This document shows positions 54,494 through 63,678 of a DNA stretch of 64,000 nt, piece by piece. The DNA comes from Pseudomonadota bacterium. Its GTDB lineage: Bacteria; Pseudomonadota; Alphaproteobacteria; Rhizobiales; Hyphomicrobiaceae. The notes under the pieces are model-generated. The model did not search any database and was not told the DNA's origin. It was given only the letters and a program-made list of their open reading frames with translations. How positions within the stretch are numbered: the first letter of the stretch is position 1; each line of letters opens with the position of its first letter. The DNA lies in contig JAFECG010000027.1 of the NCBI GenBank assembly GCA_018242215.1, forward strand, positions 1 through 64,000, in the 5' to 3' direction. The position numbers and the translations under genes are program-made.

Positions 54494-56137
54494 ATGATTC
54501 AGTTGTTGCGAGCAACACGTCTCGTCGCGGCACTTGCGGGATGCTTCGGCATTTTTCTTTCTGGCCCCTATTTTCTCATACTCACGGCTTCCGCTGGCGA
54601 AAGCCGCTCGGAGCTCATTCTGTCGAACCTCCCCACGGATAACAGTGCCGAGTATGAGGTATTGAAAGACGCTGCCGGCAACCCTGCGCGCGAAATGCTT
54701 CTTATGACGCACTCGCAGGTGTGGCGTGTGGAGAATTCCCGTGTCGATGCCTTTATCACCTTGGCGAACCGGAGAGGCGTGACCGTTAACCGTCTCGATC
54801 GGAACTGGAACCGTATGCTGACGCCTTATCCGGCCCCACCCGCCCTTGATCCTATCCAAAAGGAACTGGTGGAGAAGACCATGGCATCGAAGGCTGCGGT
54901 CGGGGGCGCCATGATGGAGCTCCCAAACCCCTCTCTTCTCGAGTACGCCTTTACGAAGGGGATGAATTCAGTCGACGGCGAACCGCCAAGCACGCTGTTC
55001 ACGCCGTTGAATGACAAGATTTCCGTGACCGCCCGCCGTACGAGCGTGGTCAAGACCGCGGAAGGCTACGTTTGGCACGGCGTCACCGTTAATAGTGGTG
55101 AGCCAGTGACCTTGATCTGGCGACCGAAAGCGGGATTGACCGGCACCATCACCTATGCCGGCCGCAAGTATGTCGTGAAGCCAATGGGCGGCGGCATGCA
55201 AGGCGTCGTCGAGATGGTCCCCAAGATGCTTCCACCTGATCATCAGCCCATGAGCCGAGAAATGATCCGGAAAATGAACCTGCGGGACGACCCGCTGGTG
55301 AAGCAGGGAGACGCGAGCATGGCAGGTGCGCCGACACGCGCCGGCAACGATACTCAGCACCCCGTGCATGGCGATCTGAAAAAGATGGAGGATGCGCCAC
55401 TTTCGCACGAAGGCCGCAGTACCGCGACACACGCCCCAATAACTTCTGCGGAAAGCGAGACGTCAAAAGCCGACGGCATCACGATTACTCTCATTGTCGC
55501 CTACACAAGGCAGGCCGCGAGCCATTACCACGATATTGAAAAGGATCTGCTCGACCTGGCCGTAGAAGAAACCAATCAGTCGTTCCGCAACAGCGGGATT
55601 GATGACGTGCGTGTCAAGCTCGTTCACGCCTATCTGACCGACTACGTGGAAAGCGGGGTTCAATTCGATGATCTCTATCGCTTCGTCTACGATCACGACG
55701 GATATATGGACGAGATCCATTCTCTAAAGGCACAGTACCACGCCAACATAGCCATCCTTGTTGTCGACAATCCCCACGGCTGCGGATTGTCGGCTCAGGT
55801 GGCAGGCCCGCCAAATAAAGCTTTCGCGGTCGTCCACCATGAATGCGCCGCGCTAGAATATTCTCTGGCGCATGAGATCGGGCATATCATTGGTGCCCGC
55901 CATGACCTTGCTGAAGATGACAGCAGGACTCCTTTTCCCTTCGGGCATGGGTTCATAGACTCCAAGAACAATTGGAGGGACATCATGAGCTACGCGGAGA
56001 GTTGTGGGGGCTGTCCAAGGCTGCCGGTCTGGTCCAATCCGAATATCAGGATTAACGGGGTTCCCGTCGGCGATGAACTCAGAAATAACGCGAAAGTCAT
56101 CCGCGAACGTGCCGCGATCGTCGCTGGTTTCCACTAG
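54494..56137 (+). CDS. Secreted zinc metalloprotease (reprolysin-like)
   Basis: 547 residues from the ATG (GTG five codons upstream is possible). The signal peptide is VAALAGCFGIFLSGPYFLIL with cleavage near TASAGE. A 300-residue N-terminal region resembles a propeptide. The C-terminal metalloprotease domain has HEIGHIIGARHD (zinc HExxHxxGxxH, about residue 460) and DIMSYAES as the Met turn, as in M12B-like metzincins. The Cys residues near it (ESCGGC) are few. The target is unknown. It follows the small secreted protein gene, possibly a substrate or inhibitor. Confidence 0.9.
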   Translation: MIQLLRATRLVAALAGCFGIFLSGPYFLILTASAGESRSELILSNLPTDNSAEYEVLKDAAGNPAREMLLMTHSQVWRVENSRVDAFITLANRRGVTVNRLDRNWNRMLTPYPAPPALDPIQKELVEKTMASKAAVGGAMMELPNPSLLEYAFTKGMNSVDGEPPSTLFTPLNDKISVTARRTSVVKTAEGYVWHGVTVNSGEPVTLIWRPKAGLTGTITYAGRKYVVKPMGGGMQGVVEMVPKMLPPDHQPMSREMIRKMNLRDDPLVKQGDASMAGAPTRAGNDTQHPVHGDLKKMEDAPLSHEGRSTATHAPITSAESETSKADGITITLIVAYTRQAASHYHDIEKDLLDLAVEETNQSFRNSGIDDVRVKLVHAYLTDYVESGVQFDDLYRFVYDHDGYMDEIHSLKAQYHANIAILVVDNPHGCGLSAQVAGPPNKAFAVVHHECAALEYSLAHEIGHIIGARHDLAEDDSRTPFPFGHGFIDSKNNWRDIMSYAESCGGCPRLPVWSNPNIRINGVPVGDELRNNAKVIRERAAIVAGFH

Positions 56138-56316
56138 AGCGCTCAAAGGGAAATCGGATTATTTTTCGGGCGGTTCCTGATGCGCGTTCAAAAATATATA
56201 ATCGGGATGCAATCCATCGGTATGAAAAATAAATTGTTGTCACTGTCTGTCGACTATAACTTGTTTGCGGAATACATTCCTCATCACGTCATGTCGATTA
56301 ATCCGGAAGCATCGTT

Positions 56317-57228
56317 TTGCCAGACCGAGGCGCATATGGAAATCGAGTAGCGGGTTACGCGCGGATTTCTGCGTCGCCCCCGTCTCTGGTGCATACGCTA
56401 TTCGGGCAGAAGTTCGCTTTCACTCGCCTGACCTCAGAGGCGCCCGGCGTTGGCCTGACAACGAAAATTCCCAACGAAGCAGCCTACATTATCTCTACGC
56501 AGCTCAGAGATTTCGCGCACCGTCAACTATGGATAAACGGACGGCCCTGTCCCCATCTCTCGCTCCTCCAGGGATGCTCTAACCTCTACGACCTCGAGGA
56601 CGACATTATCGCGGCGGTGAAAAGCTGCTTCGATTCCGTTCAATTCTACTTTACCCGCCGCTCGCTGTTGGAATATGCGGCCGCCAACGATGTCCGCGCC
56701 ACCTCTACTCTTGAAATGGAAAGAGGACTGGGCCTTCCTGACGCCATCATAGCTTTCTTGGGTCATGCTTTGCTACCAACGTTGGCGAGGCCAAAAGAAG
56801 TTAGCGCGCTCTTCAAGGAGCATACTGCGTGCGCACTCTATGCTCATCTATTACGCACCTACGGAGCGGGAGCCGATAACAAACGCTCGCCCCGTAGCCA
56901 ATTAACCTCGGCCCAAGTCAGACGGGTGAAGTCGCTCATTCTTGGTAATCTGGGTGGAGACGTTTCTCTATTGGAAATGGCACAAGAGTGCAGGCTATCC
57001 GTCAGCCATTTCACGCGCGCATTCAGAAACGCAACTGGGGTACCGCCGCATCGCTGGCTTTTGCAGCAGCGCGTCGCCAGAGCGAAGGATTTGCTTTTAA
57101 ACTCGGGCACCAGCGTTGCTGAAATCGCTGAAGCGTGCGGATTTGCGGATCAAAGCCATCTAACGCGCGTATTCCAACAGATGGTGGGAGAAAGCCCGGT
57201 CGCATGGCGTAGGCTCCGCAAGATGTAG
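56317..57228 (+). CDS. AraC family transcriptional regulator (copy 1)
   Basis: 303 residues from a TTG. This start is supported by alignment with the paralogue at 59647, both reading MP-x2-GAYG. The C-terminal AraC double HTH (MAQECRLSVSHFTRAF, VPPHRWLLQQRVARAKDLL, GTSVAEIAEACGFADQSHLT) is clear. The N-terminal 180 residues form an effector region shared with the paralogue. It precedes the catalase-like and MDR genes by about 110 bp and probably regulates them. Confidence 0.88.
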   Translation: MPDRGAYGNRVAGYARISASPPSLVHTLFGQKFAFTRLTSEAPGVGLTTKIPNEAAYIISTQLRDFAHRQLWINGRPCPHLSLLQGCSNLYDLEDDIIAAVKSCFDSVQFYFTRRSLLEYAAANDVRATSTLEMERGLGLPDAIIAFLGHALLPTLARPKEVSALFKEHTACALYAHLLRTYGAGADNKRSPRSQLTSAQVRRVKSLILGNLGGDVSLLEMAQECRLSVSHFTRAFRNATGVPPHRWLLQQRVARAKDLLLNSGTSVAEIAEACGFADQSHLTRVFQQMVGESPVAWRRLRKM

Positions 57229-57339
57229 CGGTGACCCCGATAATCATGATCGGTTCCGACAAACGAAAGCGGAATCAGAAAATACAACAGGCGGGTGGTT
57301 TCCGAAGCTCCATGCTCAACCGAGAAATGGAGGTTCAAC

Positions 57340-58368
57340 GTGCGCTCGCTCTTCCGGACACTAAATGCGTATCCTGCGGCCAAGCTTTCCCGCCCGCTTG
57401 TGGCGATCGCCGCTGCGCTGTTTTTCGTCAACGAGGCCCACGCGGGCGACGTAAAGGCGTCAACTGCCAAGGAAACGCCGCAAAGCATGGTGGAGGCCTT
57501 GCATACAGCATTTGGTAAGCACCATGCCCGCGCCGTGCATACGAAAGGGACCATGCTCGAGGGTACCTTTACGCCGGCACCGGAAGCGAGATCGATCGTC
57601 AAGACGCCTGTATTCGGCGGCGGGACGGTGCCAGTGGTCGCGCGGTTTTCGCTCTTCGCCGGTCTCCCCGACCTGCCCGACAATGCCGATGCCGCTTCTC
57701 CGGCGGGGTTTGCAGCGAAGATCAAAGCCGCGGATGGCGATGAATTCGACATCGAAACGAACCAGCACAATAACTTCATCGTCGCGACATTCGACGAGTT
57801 CGCGGTATTCCTGCGGGCGCTCGCTGCAAGCGGACCCACCGCGCCGCATCCAACAGCGGTTGAGAAATTCCTAGAAAAGAACCCTAAAGCCGCGCAGTTT
57901 CTGGCCTCGAGGACGTATCCCATTTCGTATGCACAAGCGACCTACTTCGGCGTCAACTCACTGAAGTTCACCAACGCGGAGGGAAAGTCGGTCTTCATCC
58001 GCTATCGCGTCGTGCCAAGGGCTGGAGAGCACTATCTAACGCCGGAAGAACGCAAGGCGGAGAGCGCGACTTATCTCCAGGACGATCTCCTGAAGCGCGT
58101 TGCGAAGGAACCAATCATCTTTGATTGGTTCGCCCAGGTCGCTGAGGCGGGCGACGCCATCGAAGATCCGTCAATTGCGTGGCCGGAGAGTAGAAAGCTG
58201 GTGAAGCTTGGGACTTTCACTCTGACAAAGCCACCCGCCGATCCCGAGGCAGCTCAGAAGAGCCTCCTCTTTCTTCCCGGCCAGCCGCATGTGGGAGTGG
58301 AAGCTGCTGATCCGATGCTGGTGCTGCGCAATGCTGCCTATCCTATTTCATTCAGCGAGCGGCAATGA
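57340..58368 (+). CDS. Secreted catalase-related heme peroxidase (copy 2)
   Basis: 342 residues from a GTG with GGAGG six bases upstream; the frame's ATG at 57295 has no RBS and spoils the signal peptide. The signal is KLSRPLVAIAAALFFVNEAHA. The distal His is in ARAVHTKG (H67) and the proximal RxxxY is RNAAY (R330, Y334). Overall it aligns along its length with the 14129-15109 protein. Its stop overlaps the start of the longest frame of the oxidoreductase gene as ATGA, so the two are linked. Confidence 0.9.
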   Translation: MRSLFRTLNAYPAAKLSRPLVAIAAALFFVNEAHAGDVKASTAKETPQSMVEALHTAFGKHHARAVHTKGTMLEGTFTPAPEARSIVKTPVFGGGTVPVVARFSLFAGLPDLPDNADAASPAGFAAKIKAADGDEFDIETNQHNNFIVATFDEFAVFLRALAASGPTAPHPTAVEKFLEKNPKAAQFLASRTYPISYAQATYFGVNSLKFTNAEGKSVFIRYRVVPRAGEHYLTPEERKAESATYLQDDLLKRVAKEPIIFDWFAQVAEAGDAIEDPSIAWPESRKLVKLGTFTLTKPPADPEAAQKSLLFLPGQPHVGVEAADPMLVLRNAAYPISFSERQ

Positions 58369-58535
58369 CCTCACTGCTTGTTCAAAGCGCTCTCGTGGTG
58401 GAGCACGAGAGCGCCGCCGGATTCCCTGGCGATATCGAGTACTTTTACTCGAACTATTTTCGTAACGGCTGCACCAGTCGGAAAATTGGGAATCCTCCCG
58501 TGTTCGAAACAAAACCTAAGGCTCACGCATTCGCA

Positions 58536-59474
58536 ATGGCCGCTTCAATGAAGGCAATCCGAGCGCATGCTTTCGGTTCTCCAGGAGCGCTTAGACTGGA
58601 CGATATTCCCATTCCAAAGGCCGGGCCCGGAGAGGTACTGATCCGCGTAAAAGCAAGCGGTGTAGGTCAATGGGACGCGGATGTCCGCTCGGGCCGCAGG
58701 ATTCCTGCACCTATCCTCCCTTTCACGATCGGAGCGGAGATATCAGGGGTTATCGGTGAGGTTGGGGAGGGCGTGGATCAATACACCGTCGGGGATGAGG
58801 TATTCGGGGTAACCAATGAGCAGTTCACCGGCGCAAATGCGGAGTATGCGATTGCGCGCGCCGATATGATAGCGATAAAGCCCCGACGACTTGGCCACAT
58901 AGAAGCGAGTTCGGCTCCCATCGGCGCGACGGCCGCATGGCAAATGCTCTTCGATCACGCTCGTGTAGCACCGGGTCAATCGGTACTGGTGCTGGGAGGC
59001 GCTGGAAATATTGGAGCCTACGCAATCCAATTTGGTCGGATGGTCCGCGCACATATCATAGCGACTGCCTTCGACAATGACGTCGAGTTCGTCATAGGCC
59101 TCGATGCCGATGAGGTTGTCGACTATCGATTTACTCGGGACGACGGACCGGAACCCGTTGATGCCATCATTGACGCTGTCGGGGGCGACGTACAAAGGCG
59201 AGCGCTCACCGTATTGAAACCCGGTGGCGTGCTGGTGTCGGCTGTGGCTCAACCAGATATTGACGACATCGCAAGGCGCGGAATTCGCGTGAGTCGACTT
59301 CATGTGGAAGTGAAAACCAGGGGCCTAAACAGGCTGGCTGAAATGTTCGATGCAGGGGAAATCGATACGAATATTGGAACGATATTACCGCTGGCCGAGG
59401 CGGTCAAAGCCCATGAAATGTTGGAGGGGATGCGGTCGCGGCCACGCGGGAAAATCGTTTTGCAAAGCGGATAA
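58536..59474 (+). CDS. Medium-chain NADPH:quinone reductase-like oxidoreductase
   Basis: 312 residues from MAASMKAIRAHAF. The frame also reaches an ATG at 58365 that overlaps the catalase stop but adds 57 unrelated residues. The fold has GPGEVLIRVKASGVGQWDAD, FTIGAEISGVIGEVG and the NAD(P) loop VLVLGGAGNIGAYAIQ. Zinc ligands of alcohol dehydrogenases are missing, so it is a zinc-free quinone reductase or enone reductase type. It may work with the upstream peroxidase in stress handling. Confidence 0.85.
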   Translation: MAASMKAIRAHAFGSPGALRLDDIPIPKAGPGEVLIRVKASGVGQWDADVRSGRRIPAPILPFTIGAEISGVIGEVGEGVDQYTVGDEVFGVTNEQFTGANAEYAIARADMIAIKPRRLGHIEASSAPIGATAAWQMLFDHARVAPGQSVLVLGGAGNIGAYAIQFGRMVRAHIIATAFDNDVEFVIGLDADEVVDYRFTRDDGPEPVDAIIDAVGGDVQRRALTVLKPGGVLVSAVAQPDIDDIARRGIRVSRLHVEVKTRGLNRLAEMFDAGEIDTNIGTILPLAEAVKAHEMLEGMRSRPRGKIVLQSG

Positions 59475-59646
59475 TGGCTAGCAGCTGCCCCAAACGGCGC
59501 AAAGAAAATCACAGTGGGTGGAGATACCCGATGGAATTTAGACGGTCATCGGATCTCGAAAACGCAAGTTCATCTTCACGACAATTATTTTTTTGAGCCA
59601 GCCATGATAAGTTTCCGCCGCTCTCAATCTCTGCAAGAGGCGGGTC

Positions 59647-60552
59647 ATGCCTGAAAATGGCGCCTACGGCCGTGGACTGGGCGAGCACTTCCGGCTCGAC
59701 GAAGCTCCCGCGTTGCTTACGAACTCTCTAAGGAACACGTCATTTGCGGTAACGGAGCTCAAGAGCGACGCTCCGGGCTTAGGGCTTACCACCCCTATCC
59801 CTTATGAAGAAGCCTACCTCGTTGCTGTGCAGTTCCGGGGACTTTCCGATCATGAGTTATTTATTGGCGGCCGTTCCATACAGAAGGGCGCAGTCGCTCC
59901 AGGTACGACATCGATTTTCGACCTGCGACGCAATCCCGTTGCGCACGTTCTCGATCCATTTCATTCCGTTCATTGGTACATTCCCCGAGCAACACTATCA
60001 GCTATAGCCGAGGAGGACGGGATGCCTCGGCTGGATGAGCTGACCCATGCGCCCTTTATGGACGATGAGGTGATGCGACAGCTCGCACATACCCTATTGC
60101 CGGCTTTTGAAAGACCCGAGCAGGTCAATAGAATATTCGTCGACCATATTGGGACAGCGGTTTGCGCCCATGTTCTGCAGACGTATTCCGGACGCGATCC
60201 CACGACGGTTCCGAATTTTCGCGGTCATCTCACTGCTCGCCAGGAACGACGGGTCAAGGAGATGATAGCAACAAACATTGATGGCAATCTTCCGCTTGAG
60301 GATCTCGCTCGCGAATGCAGCCTGTCGGTCAGCCATTTTGCGCGCGCGTTTCGAAAATCAACGGGCGTGCCGCCACATCGGTGGCTACTTCAGGTCCGCA
60401 TAGACAAGGCGAAGGAGATCCTTCTCGACACGAACATGGCACTTTCGGAGATCTCTCTGATCTGCGGGTTCGCCGACCAGAGCCACTTCACGCGGGTTTT
60501 CACGCGCATGGAAAAGCTGAGCCCGGGCGCTTGGCGTCGCGAGCATCAGTAG
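59647..60552 (+). CDS. AraC family transcriptional regulator (copy 2)
   Basis: 301 residues from an ATG after a GAGGCGGG tract. The AraC domain includes LARECSLSVSHFARAF, VPPHRWLLQVRIDKAKEILL and ALSEISLICGFADQSHFTR. It is clearly paralogous to 56317-57228 over its whole length. The two copies flank the catalase-like/MDR pair, so one may regulate the pair and the other a further target. Confidence 0.92.
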   Translation: MPENGAYGRGLGEHFRLDEAPALLTNSLRNTSFAVTELKSDAPGLGLTTPIPYEEAYLVAVQFRGLSDHELFIGGRSIQKGAVAPGTTSIFDLRRNPVAHVLDPFHSVHWYIPRATLSAIAEEDGMPRLDELTHAPFMDDEVMRQLAHTLLPAFERPEQVNRIFVDHIGTAVCAHVLQTYSGRDPTTVPNFRGHLTARQERRVKEMIATNIDGNLPLEDLARECSLSVSHFARAFRKSTGVPPHRWLLQVRIDKAKEILLDTNMALSEISLICGFADQSHFTRVFTRMEKLSPGAWRREHQ

Positions 60553-60563
60553 AAAGGCTAGCT

Positions 60564-60747
60564 GAACAAGAAATCTCCGGACAACTCAACTCCTGCTTGG
60601 GCATTCCAAGATCGAAAGCACGGTCAGGTACTTCGGTATTGATGTCGACGACGCGATCAAAATCGCTGAAAGATCGATATCTGAGGAACTCGCGCACTAT
60701 CTCCGATACCGGACGTGGTCGGCGGCGCTCCCAACGTCTCCGATCTA
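60564..60747 (+). pseudogene. 3' remnant of tyrosine recombinase
   Basis: Directly after the AraC gene the sequence matches the intact recombinase from the ENLRAVQL region onward: LLGHSKIESTVRYFGI with DVDDAIKIAE in a shifted frame. The homologous tail past the coding end is shared with the 29.9 kb remnant. Same orientation as the 53.3 kb 5' remnant. Confidence 0.8.
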
Positions 60748-61328
60748 GCAGAACGCGACGGCAGCTATTGGGACAGAGCCGTCATCGCTTAACGGGAAGC
60801 GCGAAGCATGCAGTTCCGCTTCTGGCCCAAAGCACCCACCATCCGACGGAGGCTATCGGACTACCTCGACTCCAGCCAAGAGGCGCCGGCGCTAGCAGCG
60901 GTCGACGATTAGTCCCATAGCGGACTCGACCGTGGTACTCAGATTAGTTGAGCAGGGCTGGGTTTGGAAATCGACCCGGTACAGTACTCCAGTTGTTTCA
61001 TCGGGTTCGTGATGTCTCCTCGGCCGATCGGAGCACCGGCCATCGCAGGGCGGGTGCTTTTCGGATGCCGGGGCGAAGCGGTCCGTATAAGACCAGGGCA
61101 AGGATTCCGGTAAGGACAAGCCACGGCACGGCGTCGGCAATCGCCTTGATGTCATTCGCGCTTGGGTCCATGCCGCAGGTCCATCAGCCGTAGGGTGGTG
61201 AGGTGAGCACAATTGGCGAAAGATTTCCTATGGCCGGCGTGTCGGCGAATGCGTCGCTCACCGATATGTCCATCTTTCGCCTGAAACGTAGCGGTAACGT
61301 GGGACCGTACCAACGGAGGGAGAACCGC
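60748..61328. other. Intergenic region, no supported gene
   Basis: About 580 bases of short frames. The last bases carry the GGAGGGAGA ribosome binding site of the M23 peptidase gene. A minus-strand frame (61152-61946) runs antisense to that gene and was rejected. Confidence 0.45.
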
Positions 61329-61790
61329 ATGCCTCCCCTTTTGCTTGCCGCAACGTCCGCTCTTCTTTCCTTTCCCGGAACCGTCCCGGGGTGCGGACCC
61401 GTACCCCTCACGAGACATCTTACGCCTCCCGTCGAGGGCGCGGTCATCAAGGGGTATGGTCTTGTCGCCCATCCCCTGTTGAAGAAAGTCAAACTCCATA
61501 CCGGCATCGATTACACCAGAGGCGATAGCCGGGTCCATGCCGTCGCTTCCGGCTTTGTCGTCTTTGCCGGGACCCTTCCCGACGACGGGGTGACGGTGAT
61601 CATCGCCCACACTAACGGGATGGAGACCCTCTATGCCCATCTCGCGCGCGCCGAGGTCGGGCCGGGATTGTGCGTCGATGCTGGAAAGGAAATCGGCCTT
61701 GAAGGAAACACTGGACTTTCCACAGAACCCCATCTTCATTTCGAGATCCGGAGAGAGGGATCGCCCGTCGACCCTTTGCCATACTTCTAG
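61329..61790 (+). CDS. M23 family (LytM-type) peptidase
   Basis: 153 residues from MPPLLLAATSALLS with GGAGGGAGA six bases upstream. The hydrophobic start with a Cys at PGCGP could be a signal or lipoprotein-like peptide. The zinc site is intact: HTGIDYTRG (HxxxD) and HLHFEIRREG (HxH). These enzymes cleave peptidoglycan crosslinks; small versions near conjugation or secretion genes open the wall for machinery. GC is higher than in the flanks, and it is followed by a membrane protein gene 6 bp away, so the pair may come from an integrative element. Confidence 0.88.
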   Translation: MPPLLLAATSALLSFPGTVPGCGPVPLTRHLTPPVEGAVIKGYGLVAHPLLKKVKLHTGIDYTRGDSRVHAVASGFVVFAGTLPDDGVTVIIAHTNGMETLYAHLARAEVGPGLCVDAGKEIGLEGNTGLSTEPHLHFEIRREGSPVDPLPYF

Positions 61791-61796
61791 CCCGCC

Positions 61797-62558
61797 ATGC
61801 CGCATTCGCCGTCGGAGAGGGACTGGTTTTGGAAGGCCGCCGCCGCGGCCGGGAGCTTCGTCTTTCTCATCATCGCGGTCGCGGTCGTGGAGTCCATCAT
61901 CCACTGGTACGTGTTCGGCACCGTCCACGAGGACGAAGCGTTCCAAGAGCAGGTCGTCGCCGCGCTGGACACGTTCGATCCGTTGCAGTTCGCCTCGACC
62001 CTAACCCTCGTCACCAACCCCAAACTGCCACTCGACAAACAGCCCGCCTATCAGCTTTGCCTCGACAGCAGCCGGCTGATCGTGCCCGCGCACCGCGACT
62101 GCGCGCACGACGACCTGAAATGCATCGCAACGCAGGTTCCTCACAAGGACTATGATGGCTGCGCGGCAAAGGCCGCAAAGGTTTGGCCGTCGGCGCCTTA
62201 CGTCGGGAACGTCCTCCAGATCGTGCCCACCGCGTTCTGGCGGACGTTGGTCTACGAGCGGGAAACATTCAGCCAAGCCCAACGCGTCATCATCGTCGCG
62301 CAGCTGATCATCGGCGCCGTGCTGAGCTGGATCGTCTTCAAGTGGCTCCTCGGGACCGGCGGCATAAGGGGGATCGGGTGGTTGACGGTGCCCGCGTTCT
62401 TCGTGGCCGGCACGATCATTTTTGCAACCCTGACGGCATATCCCCTGGCCTACGTCGCGAAACTCACCCTGAAACCGTTGTGGGCACTGTACGCGGTGGT
62501 CACCGCGCACGTGATCCACGCGATCGGGCATGTCGTGACGGGACAGCATGCGGGCTAA
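61797..62558 (+). CDS. Four-helix membrane protein next to M23 peptidase
   Basis: 253 residues, no family recognised. The hydrophobic stretches are AGSFVFLIIAVAVVESIIHW, VIIVAQLIIGAVLSWIVFKW, IGWLTVPAFFVAGTIIFATL and LTLKPLWALYAVVTAHVIHA. A periplasmic loop with several Cys (QLCLDSSRLIV, DCAHDDLKCIAT, YDGCAAK) lies between the first two. This resembles orphan membrane proteins of conjugative elements. The start is 6 bp after the peptidase stop, probably co-transcribed. Confidence 0.7.
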   Translation: MPHSPSERDWFWKAAAAAGSFVFLIIAVAVVESIIHWYVFGTVHEDEAFQEQVVAALDTFDPLQFASTLTLVTNPKLPLDKQPAYQLCLDSSRLIVPAHRDCAHDDLKCIATQVPHKDYDGCAAKAAKVWPSAPYVGNVLQIVPTAFWRTLVYERETFSQAQRVIIVAQLIIGAVLSWIVFKWLLGTGGIRGIGWLTVPAFFVAGTIIFATLTAYPLAYVAKLTLKPLWALYAVVTAHVIHAIGHVVTGQHAG

Positions 62559-63217
62559 GGCAGGCTCGCCGGTGGCCCGCTCTATGAATTCTGCAGCATC
62601 CTCGATCGTTGCACCGGACTGCGCCAAACTTCGTCTGGACGCCACCGACGTTGGCTTTCCCGCCTTCCCGCATCGCCAGGCGCTGCTGGAACCTGCTAAA
62701 GGCATGTCCCTGCCCATCGCCGGCCAATGACACGATCCGCTGACGGGAAGCCTAATGGGCGCTCAAAGCCGGATCGGCGATACCGACGTTGTTGTGCACG
62801 GCCTTGTTGAAGCTCGCATCCACGGCGTCGATCTTCTTCGCCAGCTTGCCCTGCACAACGGCGTCACGGGCTGGAGAAGGTCCCGCGGTATGTGGGAAGA
62901 CGGTCAGCCCGCGACCTCGAAAGCGTCTACATCGCCCGCAACGTCACTTATCTTCTTGGCATGAGCGATACGGACATGAACGATCCCGGACTCGACAAAA
63001 GCTGAGCCGGTAACGCACAGGGCCCCTACCGTTTGGCGAGGTGCCGGGCGTTGGACACAACGAACGGACATGTATTCATCAGAATGCGCTGAGGCAGTCC
63101 TCTTTGGCTTGCCGATTCAACTGCTTGTCCGCAAATGCCATAGCCGTCTCACGCTTTGCATATCCTTTGCGGTGATTTAGTCTTTGCCTCGATGCTCATA
63201 GATGGTGGAGGAAGTCG
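62559..63217. other. Intergenic region with possible gene remnant
   Basis: About 660 bases. One frame ends EKVPRYVGRRSARDLESVYI then ARNVTYLLGMSDTDMNDPG and a stop near 63005, which looks like the C-terminus of a larger protein whose start is gone. No family was recognised. The final 40 bases hold the TGGAGGAAG site of the next gene. Confidence 0.4.
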
Positions 63218-63645
63218 ATGCTTTCAATGCGCACGATCCTTGCGTTGGGCCTGATGGGAATTTTCGCGGTAAGCGGCTTTGCCGTCGCCGCTCAGGAGAA
63301 GCCGGAAGATTTGGCACACCAAGCGGCGCTCGCGTGGCTTAGCCTCTGCGATGCAGGAAAGTACGCCGAGAGCCATCAGCAGGCATCCCTCTACTTCAGG
63401 AATGCGACCACGTCGGACAATTGGCAACGTTCGCTTCATGCCGTTCGCGATCCGCTCGGGCATGTCCTTCAAGAAAACTAAAAAGCGCGACCTACACAAA
63501 CACCTTACCCGGCGTGCCGGACGGCGAATATGTCGTGATCCAGTTCGACACCGCCTTTGAACATAAGGCATCGGCAATCGAGACCGTTACGCCAGAACGT
63601 GAGAGCGACGGACAGTGGCGGGTGGCGGGCTATTTCATCAAATAG
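63218..63645 (+). pseudogene. DUF4019 secreted protein, frameshifted
   Basis: The first frame gives a signal peptide (TILALGLMGIFAVSGFAVAA) and the DUF4019 start (ALAWLSLCDAGKYAESHQQA), ending at 63481. The rest of the domain (KLKSATYTNTLPGVPDGEYV, VIQFDTAFEHKASAIETVTP, GQWRVAGYFIK) is in another frame to 63645. Loss of one T in CTTTCAAG-like sequence near 63470 would explain it. A sequencing error is possible. Confidence 0.75.
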
Positions 63646-63678
63646 TGCCACCGCCGCCGGTCAAGGTCGAGCGGATGA

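Noticed and set aside
61152-61946. 264-residue minus-strand frame
   Set aside because: Antisense to the M23 peptidase with intact zinc motifs.
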